Below, piece by piece: positions 54,706-63,900 of a stretch of 64,000 nt of DNA; position 1 is the stretch's first letter, and every line of letters starts with the position of its first letter. Source of the DNA: UBA6136 sp964386975 (GTDB lineage: Bacteria; Pseudomonadota; Gammaproteobacteria; Methylococcales; Methylococcaceae); NCBI GenBank assembly GCA_964386975.1, contig CAYLUS010000002.1, forward strand, positions 1 to 64,000, in the 5' to 3' direction. The notes beneath the pieces were generated by a model, which was given only the letters and a program-made list of their open reading frames with translations, was not told the DNA's origin and ran no database searches. A program made the position numbers and the translations under genes.

Positions 54706-55851
54706 TTAATAAAGGGTATGGGGATCATCAAGGATCGCTTTCTCATTGACAGCGCCCCACATGACTTTGTAAACCCAACGGGTATAAGCCAAAACAATCG
54801 GTAGAAAGAGAACCGTAATCCAGAACGCAATCAAGAGCACACTATGGCTGGAGGTTGCATCCCAGACCGTCAAGCTAGATCTCGGATCGCGGGTCGAGAT
54901 AAGCAGGAAGGGAAACAGCGCAAACCCCACGGTTAGCAACAGGCCAAAAATCCCAACCGAACTGAATAAGAACGCAATACCACCCCCTTGCTGCCCTCGA
55001 CCCACCGTCATCCACGCAAGACTCATTCCCAAAAGCGCCATGATCGGGGCCAGCCATAACCAGGGGTATTGGACAAAATTCAAGGTCCAAGCGACATTTT
55101 GCTCAGCGATTGTCTTGTTCATGGGGTTTGATGCCGCCGAAGTCCCTTTAAATTGCGCAATCTCAGGTCGATCGTAACCGGATAAGACCCAATAGCCTCC
55201 GATGACGATCGCGAGGATGAGAACCGGGGCCAATATTTTGACCGCGGATACTGATCGATCACGCAGGAGGCCCTCGGTTCGCCAGGAGAGGAATATCCCG
55301 CCATGAACCGTCGTCAGGAGAACACCGATGAATCCACACAAAAGGGGAAATGGGGCAAGAAGTTCCCAAAAACTTCCGTCATAAATTGGCCGCAGATCGG
55401 CATCAAGATGAAAGGGAAGCCCGCGTATCAGATTGCCCACCAAAACACCGAACAGAAGCGGTGGGATCACTCCTCCAAGGAAAAGACACCAATCCCAGAC
55501 CGATCGCCAGCGCGGATGCTCAATCTTACTGCGGTAGTCAAAGCCCGCCGGCCTTAAAAACAGCGAGAAAAGCAGCAACATCATGGCGACATAAAGCCCT
55601 GAGAACAGGGTGGCATAGACCGAAGGCCATACAGCGAATATGGCTCCTCCGAGAAGGACGAGCCAAACCTGATTACCCTCCCAGGTTGACCCGACCGTAT
55701 TGATGATCACTCGCCTCTCCAGATCCTTTCGACCAAGAAATGGCAGCAGGGCGCCTACACCAAAGTCAAATCCATCGGTGATGGCAAAGGCAATCATTAC
55801 AACCCCGATGAGGAGCCACCAAATGAAGCGGATTGTCTCGTATTCGAACAT
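54706..55851 (-). CDS. cydB: Cytochrome bd quinol oxidase subunit II
   Basis: Membrane subunit that pairs with CydA. The 381-residue product (379 in E. coli) has many hydrophobic segments and begins FEYETIRFIWWLLIGVVMIAFAITDGFDFGVG, typical of CydB. NTVGSTWEGNQVWLVLLGGAIFA follows, a strongly conserved segment. It lies between cydA (32-base gap) and cydX. Confidence 0.97.
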   Translation of the reverse strand: MFEYETIRFIWWLLIGVVMIAFAITDGFDFGVGALLPFLGRKDLERRVIINTVGSTWEGNQVWLVLLGGAIFAVWPSVYATLFSGLYVAMMLLLFSLFLRPAGFDYRSKIEHPRWRSVWDWCLFLGGVIPPLLFGVLVGNLIRGLPFHLDADLRPIYDGSFWELLAPFPLLCGFIGVLLTTVHGGIFLSWRTEGLLRDRSVSAVKILAPVLILAIVIGGYWVLSGYDRPEIAQFKGTSAASNPMNKTIAEQNVAWTLNFVQYPWLWLAPIMALLGMSLAWMTVGRGQQGGGIAFLFSSVGIFGLLLTVGFALFPFLLISTRDPRSSLTVWDATSSHSVLLIAFWITVLFLPIVLAYTRWVYKVMWGAVNEKAILDDPHTLY

Positions 55852-55883
55852 AAATTAGGGATCTCGAGGCTGGTCCTGACAAA

Positions 55884-57464
55884 TCAGAGGGCTTGACCCT
55901 GGTGAGAGGCTGGGATGGAGGTCTCCCAGTGGTAACGGCCAGTATGCAGACTGCTCGGACCCTGCCTGACATACTTTGTCATCAGATACAGTTCAATCAC
56001 CAAAAGGACTGAATAGAAGAGAAAGAACCCGGCGAGACTGAACCACAACTGTCCAGGAGCCAGATTTGATGCGCTAAGGTGCGTGGGAAGAACGCCTGAA
56101 ATGGTCCATGGCTGGCGACCATACTCAGCAACAAACCAACCCGTTTCAGCAGCAATCCAGGGCAACGGTATCGCCCAGACAGCAAGCCGCATCAGCCAAC
56201 GCTTTTGATCTGCGACGCGGGTTGCGCAGAAATAGAAGGCCATTGCAAAAATGAACAGCATGGTAAAACCGGAGGCGACCATTACTCGAAAACTCCAGAA
56301 CAAGGGGGCAACATTAGGAATACTGTCAGTCGCCGCCTTTTCAACCATGGCATCCGTTGCCTCCGCAGGCCGATCGGTATATTTTTTCAGAAGAAGCCCG
56401 TACCCCAAATCAGCTCGACCCGATTCAAAGTCCTTCAAAACTTCAGGCGTTGATTGCCCCGCTCTGATCTTCTCAAGCTTCTGATACGCCTTCGCTCCAT
56501 TCCGTATCCGTTCAATATTGTGTTCCCTCAGTTCTTTCAATCCTACGACAGGCTCGTCGATGGAGCGCGTAGCGATGAGGCCCAACAGGTAAGGGATCTT
56601 CACTGCAAAACGTGTGGTATGCGATTCCTGATCTGGAAATCCAAATAGTGTGAAGCTTGCGGGCGCAGGTTCGGTCTCCCACTCGGCCTCGATGGCAGCA
56701 AGTTTGGCTTTTTGAGTTTCCCCAGAGGTATAGCCGCTTTCATCGCCCAACACGATAACGGACAGGATTGATGCCAGACCAAAAGCCGAGGCAATAGAGA
56801 AAGAACGCCGGGCAAATCCAATGTCTCGTCGATTAAGAAGGTACCAAGAGCTGATTCCCAGAACAAACATCGAGCCGGTCACATACCCTGCAGCCACCGT
56901 ATGAACGAACTTGACCTGCGCAACCGGATTGAAAAAAACATCCGCGAAGCTGCTCATCTCCATACGAAGCGTCTCGTAATTGAAGGTCGCGCCCACTGGA
57001 TGTTGCATCCATCCATTTGCAATGAGTATCCATAGGGCAGATAGGCTTGTTCCTATTGCAAGCAACCAAGTGACGGTCAGGTGCTGGACCTTCGTCAACC
57101 GCTCCCATCCAAAGAAAAACAGCCCAACGAACGTCGATTCAAGAAAAAAGGCCATCCAACCCTCACTGGCGAGAATCGGACCAAAAATGTCGCCAACATA
57201 ATGCGAGTAATAGGCCCAGTTGGTGCCAAACTGAAATTCAAGGGTCAATCCAGTGGTCACTCCCATGGCAAAGTTGATTCCAAAGAGTTTCCCCCAGAAT
57301 CGCGTCATGTCCTTGTAGACCTGCTTTCCAGTCATGACATACACCGACTCCATGATGGCCAGAATGAAGGTCATTCCGAGTGTCAGGGGAACAAACAAGA
57401 AATGATAGAGGGCGGTCAGTCCGAATTGGAGACGCGAAAGATTTACGATATCTTCACCGTTCAA
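55884..57464 (-). CDS. cydA: Cytochrome bd quinol oxidase subunit I
   Basis: Heme-bearing, quinol-oxidising subunit of the high-affinity terminal oxidase. The 526-residue product (522 in E. coli) has LSRLQFGLTALYHFLFVPLTLGM with the heme ligand His21 (His19 in E. coli) and the length of the long-Q-loop type. The start is a TTG at 57464, supported by AGGAG seven bases upstream and by the conserved N-terminus beginning right there; it overlaps the cydP stop. Gene order cydP-cydA-cydB-cydX. Confidence 0.96.
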   Translation of the reverse strand: MNGEDIVNLSRLQFGLTALYHFLFVPLTLGMTFILAIMESVYVMTGKQVYKDMTRFWGKLFGINFAMGVTTGLTLEFQFGTNWAYYSHYVGDIFGPILASEGWMAFFLESTFVGLFFFGWERLTKVQHLTVTWLLAIGTSLSALWILIANGWMQHPVGATFNYETLRMEMSSFADVFFNPVAQVKFVHTVAAGYVTGSMFVLGISSWYLLNRRDIGFARRSFSIASAFGLASILSVIVLGDESGYTSGETQKAKLAAIEAEWETEPAPASFTLFGFPDQESHTTRFAVKIPYLLGLIATRSIDEPVVGLKELREHNIERIRNGAKAYQKLEKIRAGQSTPEVLKDFESGRADLGYGLLLKKYTDRPAEATDAMVEKAATDSIPNVAPLFWSFRVMVASGFTMLFIFAMAFYFCATRVADQKRWLMRLAVWAIPLPWIAAETGWFVAEYGRQPWTISGVLPTHLSASNLAPGQLWFSLAGFFLFYSVLLVIELYLMTKYVRQGPSSLHTGRYHWETSIPASHQGQAL

Positions 57465-57673
57465 GGCTTATCTCCTGTCATTAATGGTGCGGTTTGAGTT
57501 TGCAAGTGGCCGAACAAGCGATCTTCAACATTCCCCTTGCCCCTATCGCCACGCTCCCCGGTCATGCGACCGCTCGCCACATACCAAAGGGCCCATAGGA
57601 GCAGGCATTTGAGCAACAAGACGCCGATAATCTCGGCGCGAAACCGATCCCTGACACGGGCATTTGGATTCAT
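57461..57673 (-). CDS. cydP: Putative cytochrome oxidase small subunit CydP
   Basis: A 70-residue protein with one hydrophobic segment (EIIGVLLLKCLLLWALWYV) preceded by Arg-rich residues (RVRDRFR). This is the layout of CydP-type proteins found upstream of cydA in many gammaproteobacteria. ATG at 57673 with GGAG 7 bases upstream; longer upstream readings are unlikely. Its stop overlaps the cydA TTG start. Name by position and shape, not by motif. Confidence 0.7.
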   Translation of the reverse strand: MNPNARVRDRFRAEIIGVLLLKCLLLWALWYVASGRMTGERGDRGKGNVEDRLFGHLQTQTAPLMTGDKP

Positions 57674-57953
57674 GGGAGGCTCCTTATGAATGGCTGCATG
57701 GCGAGACCATAATATAAGTAATCGCTTATTTATTAAATACCATTCCCACCGCTGGCTTTCATGCCATGGACAGCGTTCGCGGCGTCGTGTCGAAGCCGGA
57801 ACAACCGGATCCAAAGGTCCGGATGGGGTGACAACGATTGGATGTCTGGAGCCCGCAGCCGATTTCCATTTGTTATTTAATCATTTACTAATATACTAAC
57901 GCCAGTTTTTTAACCTCATCGTCCCAGCAAGCTGACCATCAACCCGCTTTTGC
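57674..57953. other. Intergenic region between divergent cydP and efflux operon
   Basis: These 280 bases hold no gene. An A/T-rich island at about 57709-57740 (with TATTAT/TATATT-like boxes on the minus strand) is the likely region of the cyd promoter. No FNR or ArcA site was confidently recognised. Confidence 0.4.
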
Positions 57954-59381
57954 ATGTTTGCCGAACCCAATTTTGCTGCCAAGTGGCGTCTAATTTTCCG
58001 GCCATGGATTGCTGGATATTTAAGTGTCGCCGCTCCTTTACAGGTCCTTGCGACCCCCGGTCAAACGCCCTCACATGCCAACCCGCAGATCGAAGCCAAA
58101 CCGGCCAGCAAATCGTTCTCACTAGCGGAGGCCATTGAACTGGCTTTCGCGCAGAATCCGGACCTTGCGGCAGCAGTGGCACGAATCGGGCAAGCGGAGG
58201 CCAGGGTCGCGGAAATGGCCGCCGGCTTTTATCCGAAGGTGACCGCGCGTGCTGGCTACGACTACACGGATAACCCCGCACTCGCCTTCTCCTATATCGT
58301 GGCGCAGAGACGGTTCAACGTCAGCAACCCCACTGATTTCAACAGCTACGTCAATAACCCGGGTTGGGTCGAAAACTTCAGGCCGGAGGTCATCGGTACC
58401 ATCAATCTCTACCGGGGTGGCCAAGATTCCTACCTGACAAAGGCTGCAGAGCTCGGCGTCAAGGCCTCTGAACTTGAACATTCGGCTCTACGTAATCGCC
58501 TTGCAGCCGCGGTCACTTCTGCTTACTACGCTGCAATTTCGGCCCCTAAACAGGCCCAGGTTGCCGAACAATCCTCGACGACTGTCCTAAGGGAAGTTGA
58601 ACTGACCAAAGCGAAGATGCACGAAGGAGTGGCCCTGAGAGGGGATGTGCTCTCGCTGGAAGTTCGCTCCAAAGCCGCTAAGGAGACTGAACTGCAGGCG
58701 CGCAACAACATTGCGCTTTCAAGGTCTACCTTGAAATCCCTCCTCGGCTCCACCGATGCCGAGTTACCAACCCCGAGGGAGACCGAATTCCCCGACCCTA
58801 AACTCAATGGCAATTTGATGAAGAAGTTCGACGAAGCCATGAGCCAACGTCCTGAACTTCTGGCAGCAACCCATCAGGTCAAGATTAGCGAGAGTGAGCT
58901 CGATGCCGCTAATGGTGCCCTCCTGCCCAGAATCAACGCCATGGCCTCCTATGGCTCGAACAGTCCAAACCTTGACCCAAACAGCTACCGAGGCAATGCA
59001 AGCATCGGAATTAATGCTGAATACGATGTTTTTGCAGGGGGCGCCATCAGTGCCAGAATCTCCAAGGCGGAGCGACGCGTTGCTGAGGCGCAAGCTATCG
59101 AACAAAAAACACGCCTTGAAGTCGAGAATGAGGTCCGTCAGGCCTATTCGACGCTTGAACAGGCCATCGAACGCGTTCAAGTTGCAGAGGCCGGCTCAAA
59201 ATCAGCTGATGAAGCCCTGCGTCTGGTCAGCGAGCAATACCATGGGGGCACAGCAACAGTGACACGCTATCTGGAGGCCGAAACCGATCGAGCCAATGCC
59301 TCATTGCGCTTCATCGTTGCCCGCTTTGAAGCCCAGGTTGCGGAGGCGCAACTCCTTCAGGCCATCGGGCACTGGCGATGA
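57954..59381 (+). CDS. TolC family outer membrane efflux protein
   Basis: Outer-membrane channel of a tripartite efflux pump. The 475-residue product has an N-terminal export segment (about 14-34, ending VLATPG), then two TolC-type repeats of long helices (for example SLAEAIELAFAQNPDLAAA and KAERRVAEAQAIEQKTRLEVENEVRQAY). The barrel part lies between them (GRAGYDYTDNP-like, FNVSNPTDFN). First gene of an operon with PsiE-like, adaptor and RND pump genes; its stop overlaps the next start. Confidence 0.88.
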   Translation: MFAEPNFAAKWRLIFRPWIAGYLSVAAPLQVLATPGQTPSHANPQIEAKPASKSFSLAEAIELAFAQNPDLAAAVARIGQAEARVAEMAAGFYPKVTARAGYDYTDNPALAFSYIVAQRRFNVSNPTDFNSYVNNPGWVENFRPEVIGTINLYRGGQDSYLTKAAELGVKASELEHSALRNRLAAAVTSAYYAAISAPKQAQVAEQSSTTVLREVELTKAKMHEGVALRGDVLSLEVRSKAAKETELQARNNIALSRSTLKSLLGSTDAELPTPRETEFPDPKLNGNLMKKFDEAMSQRPELLAATHQVKISESELDAANGALLPRINAMASYGSNSPNLDPNSYRGNASIGINAEYDVFAGGAISARISKAERRVAEAQAIEQKTRLEVENEVRQAYSTLEQAIERVQVAEAGSKSADEALRLVSEQYHGGTATVTRYLEAETDRANASLRFIVARFEAQVAEAQLLQAIGHWR

Positions 59382-59863
59382 GCACAGACACATCAAAGCC
59401 CGCGCTCTCGCGGCCATCTCACCTGCAACAGCACTTGGCATCCATCCAGCGCTCAGGCGATATCCTCGTGGACCTCTTCCACTACATCGCCCTCTTTGGA
59501 ATTGGTTCTACTGTCGTCTGGTCGGGTGTTCATGATTACATTGGCATGATGCGAATCGGACATGCCACACTCGAAGACATCCTCCTTTTGTTCATTTACC
59601 TCGAATTGGGCGCCATGGTCGGCATTTATTTCAGAACACGGCGCCTTCCGGTCCAGTTTCTGATTTACATCGCGATCACCGCCTTATCCAGACATCTGGT
59701 CATCGACGTCAGGACCGTTTCTGATGATTTTCATCTTCACCTGTTGCTCTCTATCGCGGGCGCTATTGGCATCCTCAGCGGAGCCATCCTGATCCTCTCC
59801 TATTCGGATCGGCGATTCGGCTCCCCCTGCGACCAAAATGATCATCACCAGAACCAGGCATAA
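59378..59863 (+). CDS. PsiE-like membrane protein
   Basis: A 161-residue protein with four predicted membrane segments, resembling phosphate-starvation-inducible PsiE. The resemblance is in LEDILLLFIYLELGAMVGIYF and RLPVQFLIYIAITALSRHLVID, which includes the most conserved part of the family. The extra N-terminal 25 residues are Ser/Pro-rich. It sits inside an RND efflux operon (4-base overlap with tolC-like gene), not next to phosphate genes, so its role may be linked to the pump. Function unknown. Confidence 0.8.
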   Translation: MSTDTSKPALSRPSHLQQHLASIQRSGDILVDLFHYIALFGIGSTVVWSGVHDYIGMMRIGHATLEDILLLFIYLELGAMVGIYFRTRRLPVQFLIYIAITALSRHLVIDVRTVSDDFHLHLLLSIAGAIGILSGAILILSYSDRRFGSPCDQNDHHQNQA

Positions 59864-59875
59864 CGAGACGTTTCC

Positions 59876-60943
59876 ATGTCAGATCAACCCAAATTCGCCA
59901 ACAGCCGTTATTTGTTGATGGGAAGTGTTGGCCTGATGCTTCTCATCTTCCTACTCTGGATCGAGGGTGCTTTCGTTTCGAAAACCGGGCCCGGAACGCA
60001 ACCGGAGACAGAAGAGTCACAAATACCTTCCCTGACCGTCACGCGACAGGATGCTGATGGCCTGATTTCTTGGCCTGCACGAATTGAACCCCTGAAGACC
60101 ATCCAAATTGCCGCGAAATATCCGGGCCGCATCATGGAAGTCCTTGTCGCGCCGGGATCTCATGTTTCCCGCGGTCAGGTTCTGGTTCGCCTGGACAGCT
60201 CAGAGATGAATGCGCGCCTATCACAGGCCAAAGCGCATCTCGCATCAGCCGAGGCCAGCGCCTCTCGAGCGAGGGCTGATGCTATGCGAACGCGCAATCT
60301 CTTCGCTCGCGAGGCCGTGACCCATCAGACGCTGGATGCAGCCAATACTTTGGACCGCGAGGCACAAGCTGGCGTGCAGGAGGCCAAGGCCGCTGTCAGG
60401 GAAATGGAGTCGCAGATCGCTGAGACCGGCCTGCTTGCGCCCTTTGACGGGGTGATTGAGCGCAAGCTACAAGAGCCTGGTGATCTCGTGCTACCGGGCC
60501 AAGCCATACTGACATTTCTCCAGGCGCCCATATTACGCATTGAGGCCAGCCTTCCTGCATCCTGCGCTACTGACCTCATGATCGGCACCAGCATCAAGGC
60601 TCGCATGCCGGATGAGTCGGAGGCGCTGGTGGCCATCATCGAGGAAATGGAACCTGCCAAGGATCGTGAAACCCAAACTCAGTTGATCAAGGCCCGGTTG
60701 GGTCCAGAAAGTCACGCTATACCGGGAAGTTTTGTATGGCTTGAAAAAGCCTGCGGAACTGAGTCCTTGATGCTGATTCCAGCTAATGCCGTTCGGCATA
60801 TTGGCCAACTGGAGACCGTTTCGATCCTTAAGGAGGGTAGGAAAAGAATCCGCCACATCAGAACAGGCCGGAGATTTGGCGACAGCCTGGAAATCCTTTC
60901 AGGTCTGAATGACGGGGATCAAATCGCGATCTCAACCCCATGA
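59876..60943 (+). CDS. RND efflux periplasmic adaptor (membrane fusion protein)
   Basis: Connects the inner-membrane RND pump with the TolC channel. The 355-residue product has an N-terminal membrane anchor (about 10-30), a lipoyl-type half (KTIQIAAKYPGRIMEVLVAPGSHVSRGQVLVRLDS) and a helical hairpin rich in Ala and Arg (about 105-180). The returning lipoyl half (LLAPFDGVIERKLQEPGDLV) and a beta-barrel end follow. Its stop overlaps the pump gene start by 4 bases. Confidence 0.92.
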   Translation: MSDQPKFANSRYLLMGSVGLMLLIFLLWIEGAFVSKTGPGTQPETEESQIPSLTVTRQDADGLISWPARIEPLKTIQIAAKYPGRIMEVLVAPGSHVSRGQVLVRLDSSEMNARLSQAKAHLASAEASASRARADAMRTRNLFAREAVTHQTLDAANTLDREAQAGVQEAKAAVREMESQIAETGLLAPFDGVIERKLQEPGDLVLPGQAILTFLQAPILRIEASLPASCATDLMIGTSIKARMPDESEALVAIIEEMEPAKDRETQTQLIKARLGPESHAIPGSFVWLEKACGTESLMLIPANAVRHIGQLETVSILKEGRKRIRHIRTGRRFGDSLEILSGLNDGDQIAISTP

Positions 60944-63900
60944 ATCAACCAGATATCCAGTCACAAAATCGAGGAGTAACGACGCGTATTGTCGAGTTGT
61001 TCATCACCTCGAAGTTGTCCCTCCTCTTTCTCATTGCTTCTTTTCTTGCAGGGTTTGCGGCACTCGTTCTGACTCCGAGGGAGGAGGAGCCTCAGATCGT
61101 CGTTCCTGTCGCCGATGTTTTGATTTCCGCGCCTGGCGCATCGGCGGAGGAAGTGGAAAAACTCGTTTCCACCCCGCTCGAAACACTTTTGAGGGAAGTC
61201 GATGGAGTCGAATATGTCTATTCAGCTTCGCGGCAAAATGAATCGCTCGTGACCGTCCGTTTCTTTGTGGGTGAAGACCGCGAAGATAGCTTGATAAAGG
61301 TCTGGAGCAAACTGATGTCCAATCAGGACCGCATACCCTCTTTGGTTGCCAATTGGTCGCTAAAGCCTGTCGAAATTGATGATGTTCCCATTGTGACCCT
61401 CACGCTCTCTTCCCAGGGCACAGAGCGTGATGGTGGTCACCTGAGGCGTCTTGCAGATGAATTAAAGGATAAGCTGGCTCTAGTCCCCAATGCAGGCCGC
61501 ATCTCGGTCGTCGGGGGCCAGCAAAGAAGATTGATGATCTATCCGGACCCCTCACGTCTAGCGGTCTTCAATCTGAGCCTTGAGGAAGTGGTCGCTGCCC
61601 TGAAATCCTCGAACATTGATCTGGCAGCCGGATACTTCAATCAAAACAACCAGAGCGTTCGCTTGGATGCAGGTCCTGCCTTCGAGCGCGTTGAGGATGT
61701 TGCCCTGACGCCAATCAAGGTGATTGGCAACCGCAGCATCTACCTTCGGGACGTGGCCCGGATCACGGATGGGGATGAGGAACTTGAGACTTACAGCCGG
61801 ATTGGATTCGGACCCGAGGCGTCAAAAAGCAAAGCGCTAGGATCTGAGGAAAACCGCCTTAGCAAGCCAAATCCGGGCGAGCAACGCGAAGCAGTCACCA
61901 TCGGCATAGCAAAACGCAAGGGAGCCAATGCGGTGCAAGTGGCTGAAGAGGTGATGACTACGATCAAAACCCTTCAAGGCGTGGTTATTCCAGAAGAGGT
62001 CGAAGTCACCATTACCCGGAACAATGGAGAAACAGCGAACCACAAAGTTAACGAACTGGTGAAACACCTCATGATCGCGATCGTCACAATCGTGGTCTTG
62101 CTTGCTTTTGCCTTGGGGCCCAAGGAGGCCTTCATCGTGGCACTGGCCGTACCCATGACACTTGGAGTCACGCTTTTGTGTGACCTTGTCTTCGGCTACA
62201 CCATCAATCGGGTCACCCTGTTCGCCCTCATTCTCTCTCTAGGACTTCTCGTCGACGACCCGATTGTGGATGTCGAAAACATTTTCCGGCACTTTCAACT
62301 CCGCAAGGAGCCACCCCTAGACGCCGCTTTGACGGCTATCGAAGAAGTCAGACCACCCACCATCTTTGCAACGTTCACAGTGATCGTTTCGTTCCTGCCG
62401 ATGTTTTACATTACCGGGATGATGGGGCCCTATATGGCCCCCATGGCCTTCAATGTGCCCGTTGCCATGCTGATGTCGCTGCTGGTTGCATTCACCGTGA
62501 CACCTTGGGCCACTTACCACATTCTGAAAAGCGAATATGGAAAGGGTGCGCATGAGGATCCGCGTTCTTCCCGCCTTTGGCTTTTCTATGACAAGACACT
62601 GAGGCCCATGCTGAGCGTACCCGGCAAAGCCCGTAATTTCCTGCTGCTGGTTTTAGTTGCATTTGTTCTCTCAGCTCTCCTCGCTGTCTTCAGGGTGGTT
62701 CCCCTGAAACTCCTGCCCTTCGATAACAAAAATGAGCTAGGAATCGTCATTGACATGCCACGGGGCAGCTCTCTTGAAAAAACTGACGCTCTGGCGCAGG
62801 ACTTGGGCATTTTCCTGTCGAGAGTCAATGAGGTGACTGACTTTGAAACCTATATAGGAGAAGCCTCCCCGATGGATTTCAACGGGATGGTGCGCCACTA
62901 CTATCTCCGTAAGGAGCCCCATCAAGGCGAGATTCGGGTCAACCTTCTTCCGAAGGAAGAACGAAAGCAGCAATCCCATGAGATTGCCCTTAGGATCCGG
63001 CACGACGTAGAGCAAATCGCAATCGCGCACGGTGCAAAATTGAAGATCGTCGAAAGCCCTCCGGGCCCCCCGGTCCTCTCGACCTTCGTCGCCGAGGTCT
63101 ACGCCCCTCTGGATGCTTCCTATGGCGAACTGGCAGAGATCACACGCAAGGTCGGCGCGGAAATCAGCCTCATCAAGGGCATTGTGGACCTGGATGATTA
63201 TGTCGATGAACCCCAAAAAGTCCTCCATTTCAAGGTCGATCGACCCAAGGCTGCCGCACTTGGTGTCACGGTGGAAAGTATCGCTTATGCGTTCTCATCC
63301 GCACTTGGGGGCGCTGATGCAGGGGTGGTTCATGCCGAGGGGGAGCGTCAGCCGCTCGCGATCAAAGTTCAATTTGATCGGCCGAACCGCTCTAACCTTG
63401 AACAGCTAAAGTCCCTGCGGATTCGGTCCCGGGAAGGACATATGATCCCGCTGGCGGAACTGGGCACCCTAAGCGAGGAGAAGGCCGAGCAGACCATCTA
63501 CCACAAAAATCTCAAACGGTTGAACTATGTTACGGCGGAAATGGTAGGACGGGAGCCTGTTGAAGCGGTTCTTGATTGGAGCGATCTCACCAAAAAACTA
63601 CCACTGCCTGAGGGGTACTCCGTCGATCTAGCAGGTGAAGGTGAGTGGAAAATTACTGTTGATGTCTTCCGTGATCTGGGTCTGGCCTTTGGCGCCGCCC
63701 TGCTCATGATTTACGTCCTTTTGGTCGCCCAAACGGGTTCATTGGGAATGCCTCTAATCATCATGGTTGCCATCCCCTTGACCGTGATCGGAATCATGCC
63801 CGGTTTTTGGCTGCTGAACCTCTTATTCACGGACCCTGTAGAGGGCATCGATAATCCAATTCTCTTTACGGCTACCGCGATGATTGGAATGATCGCCCTT

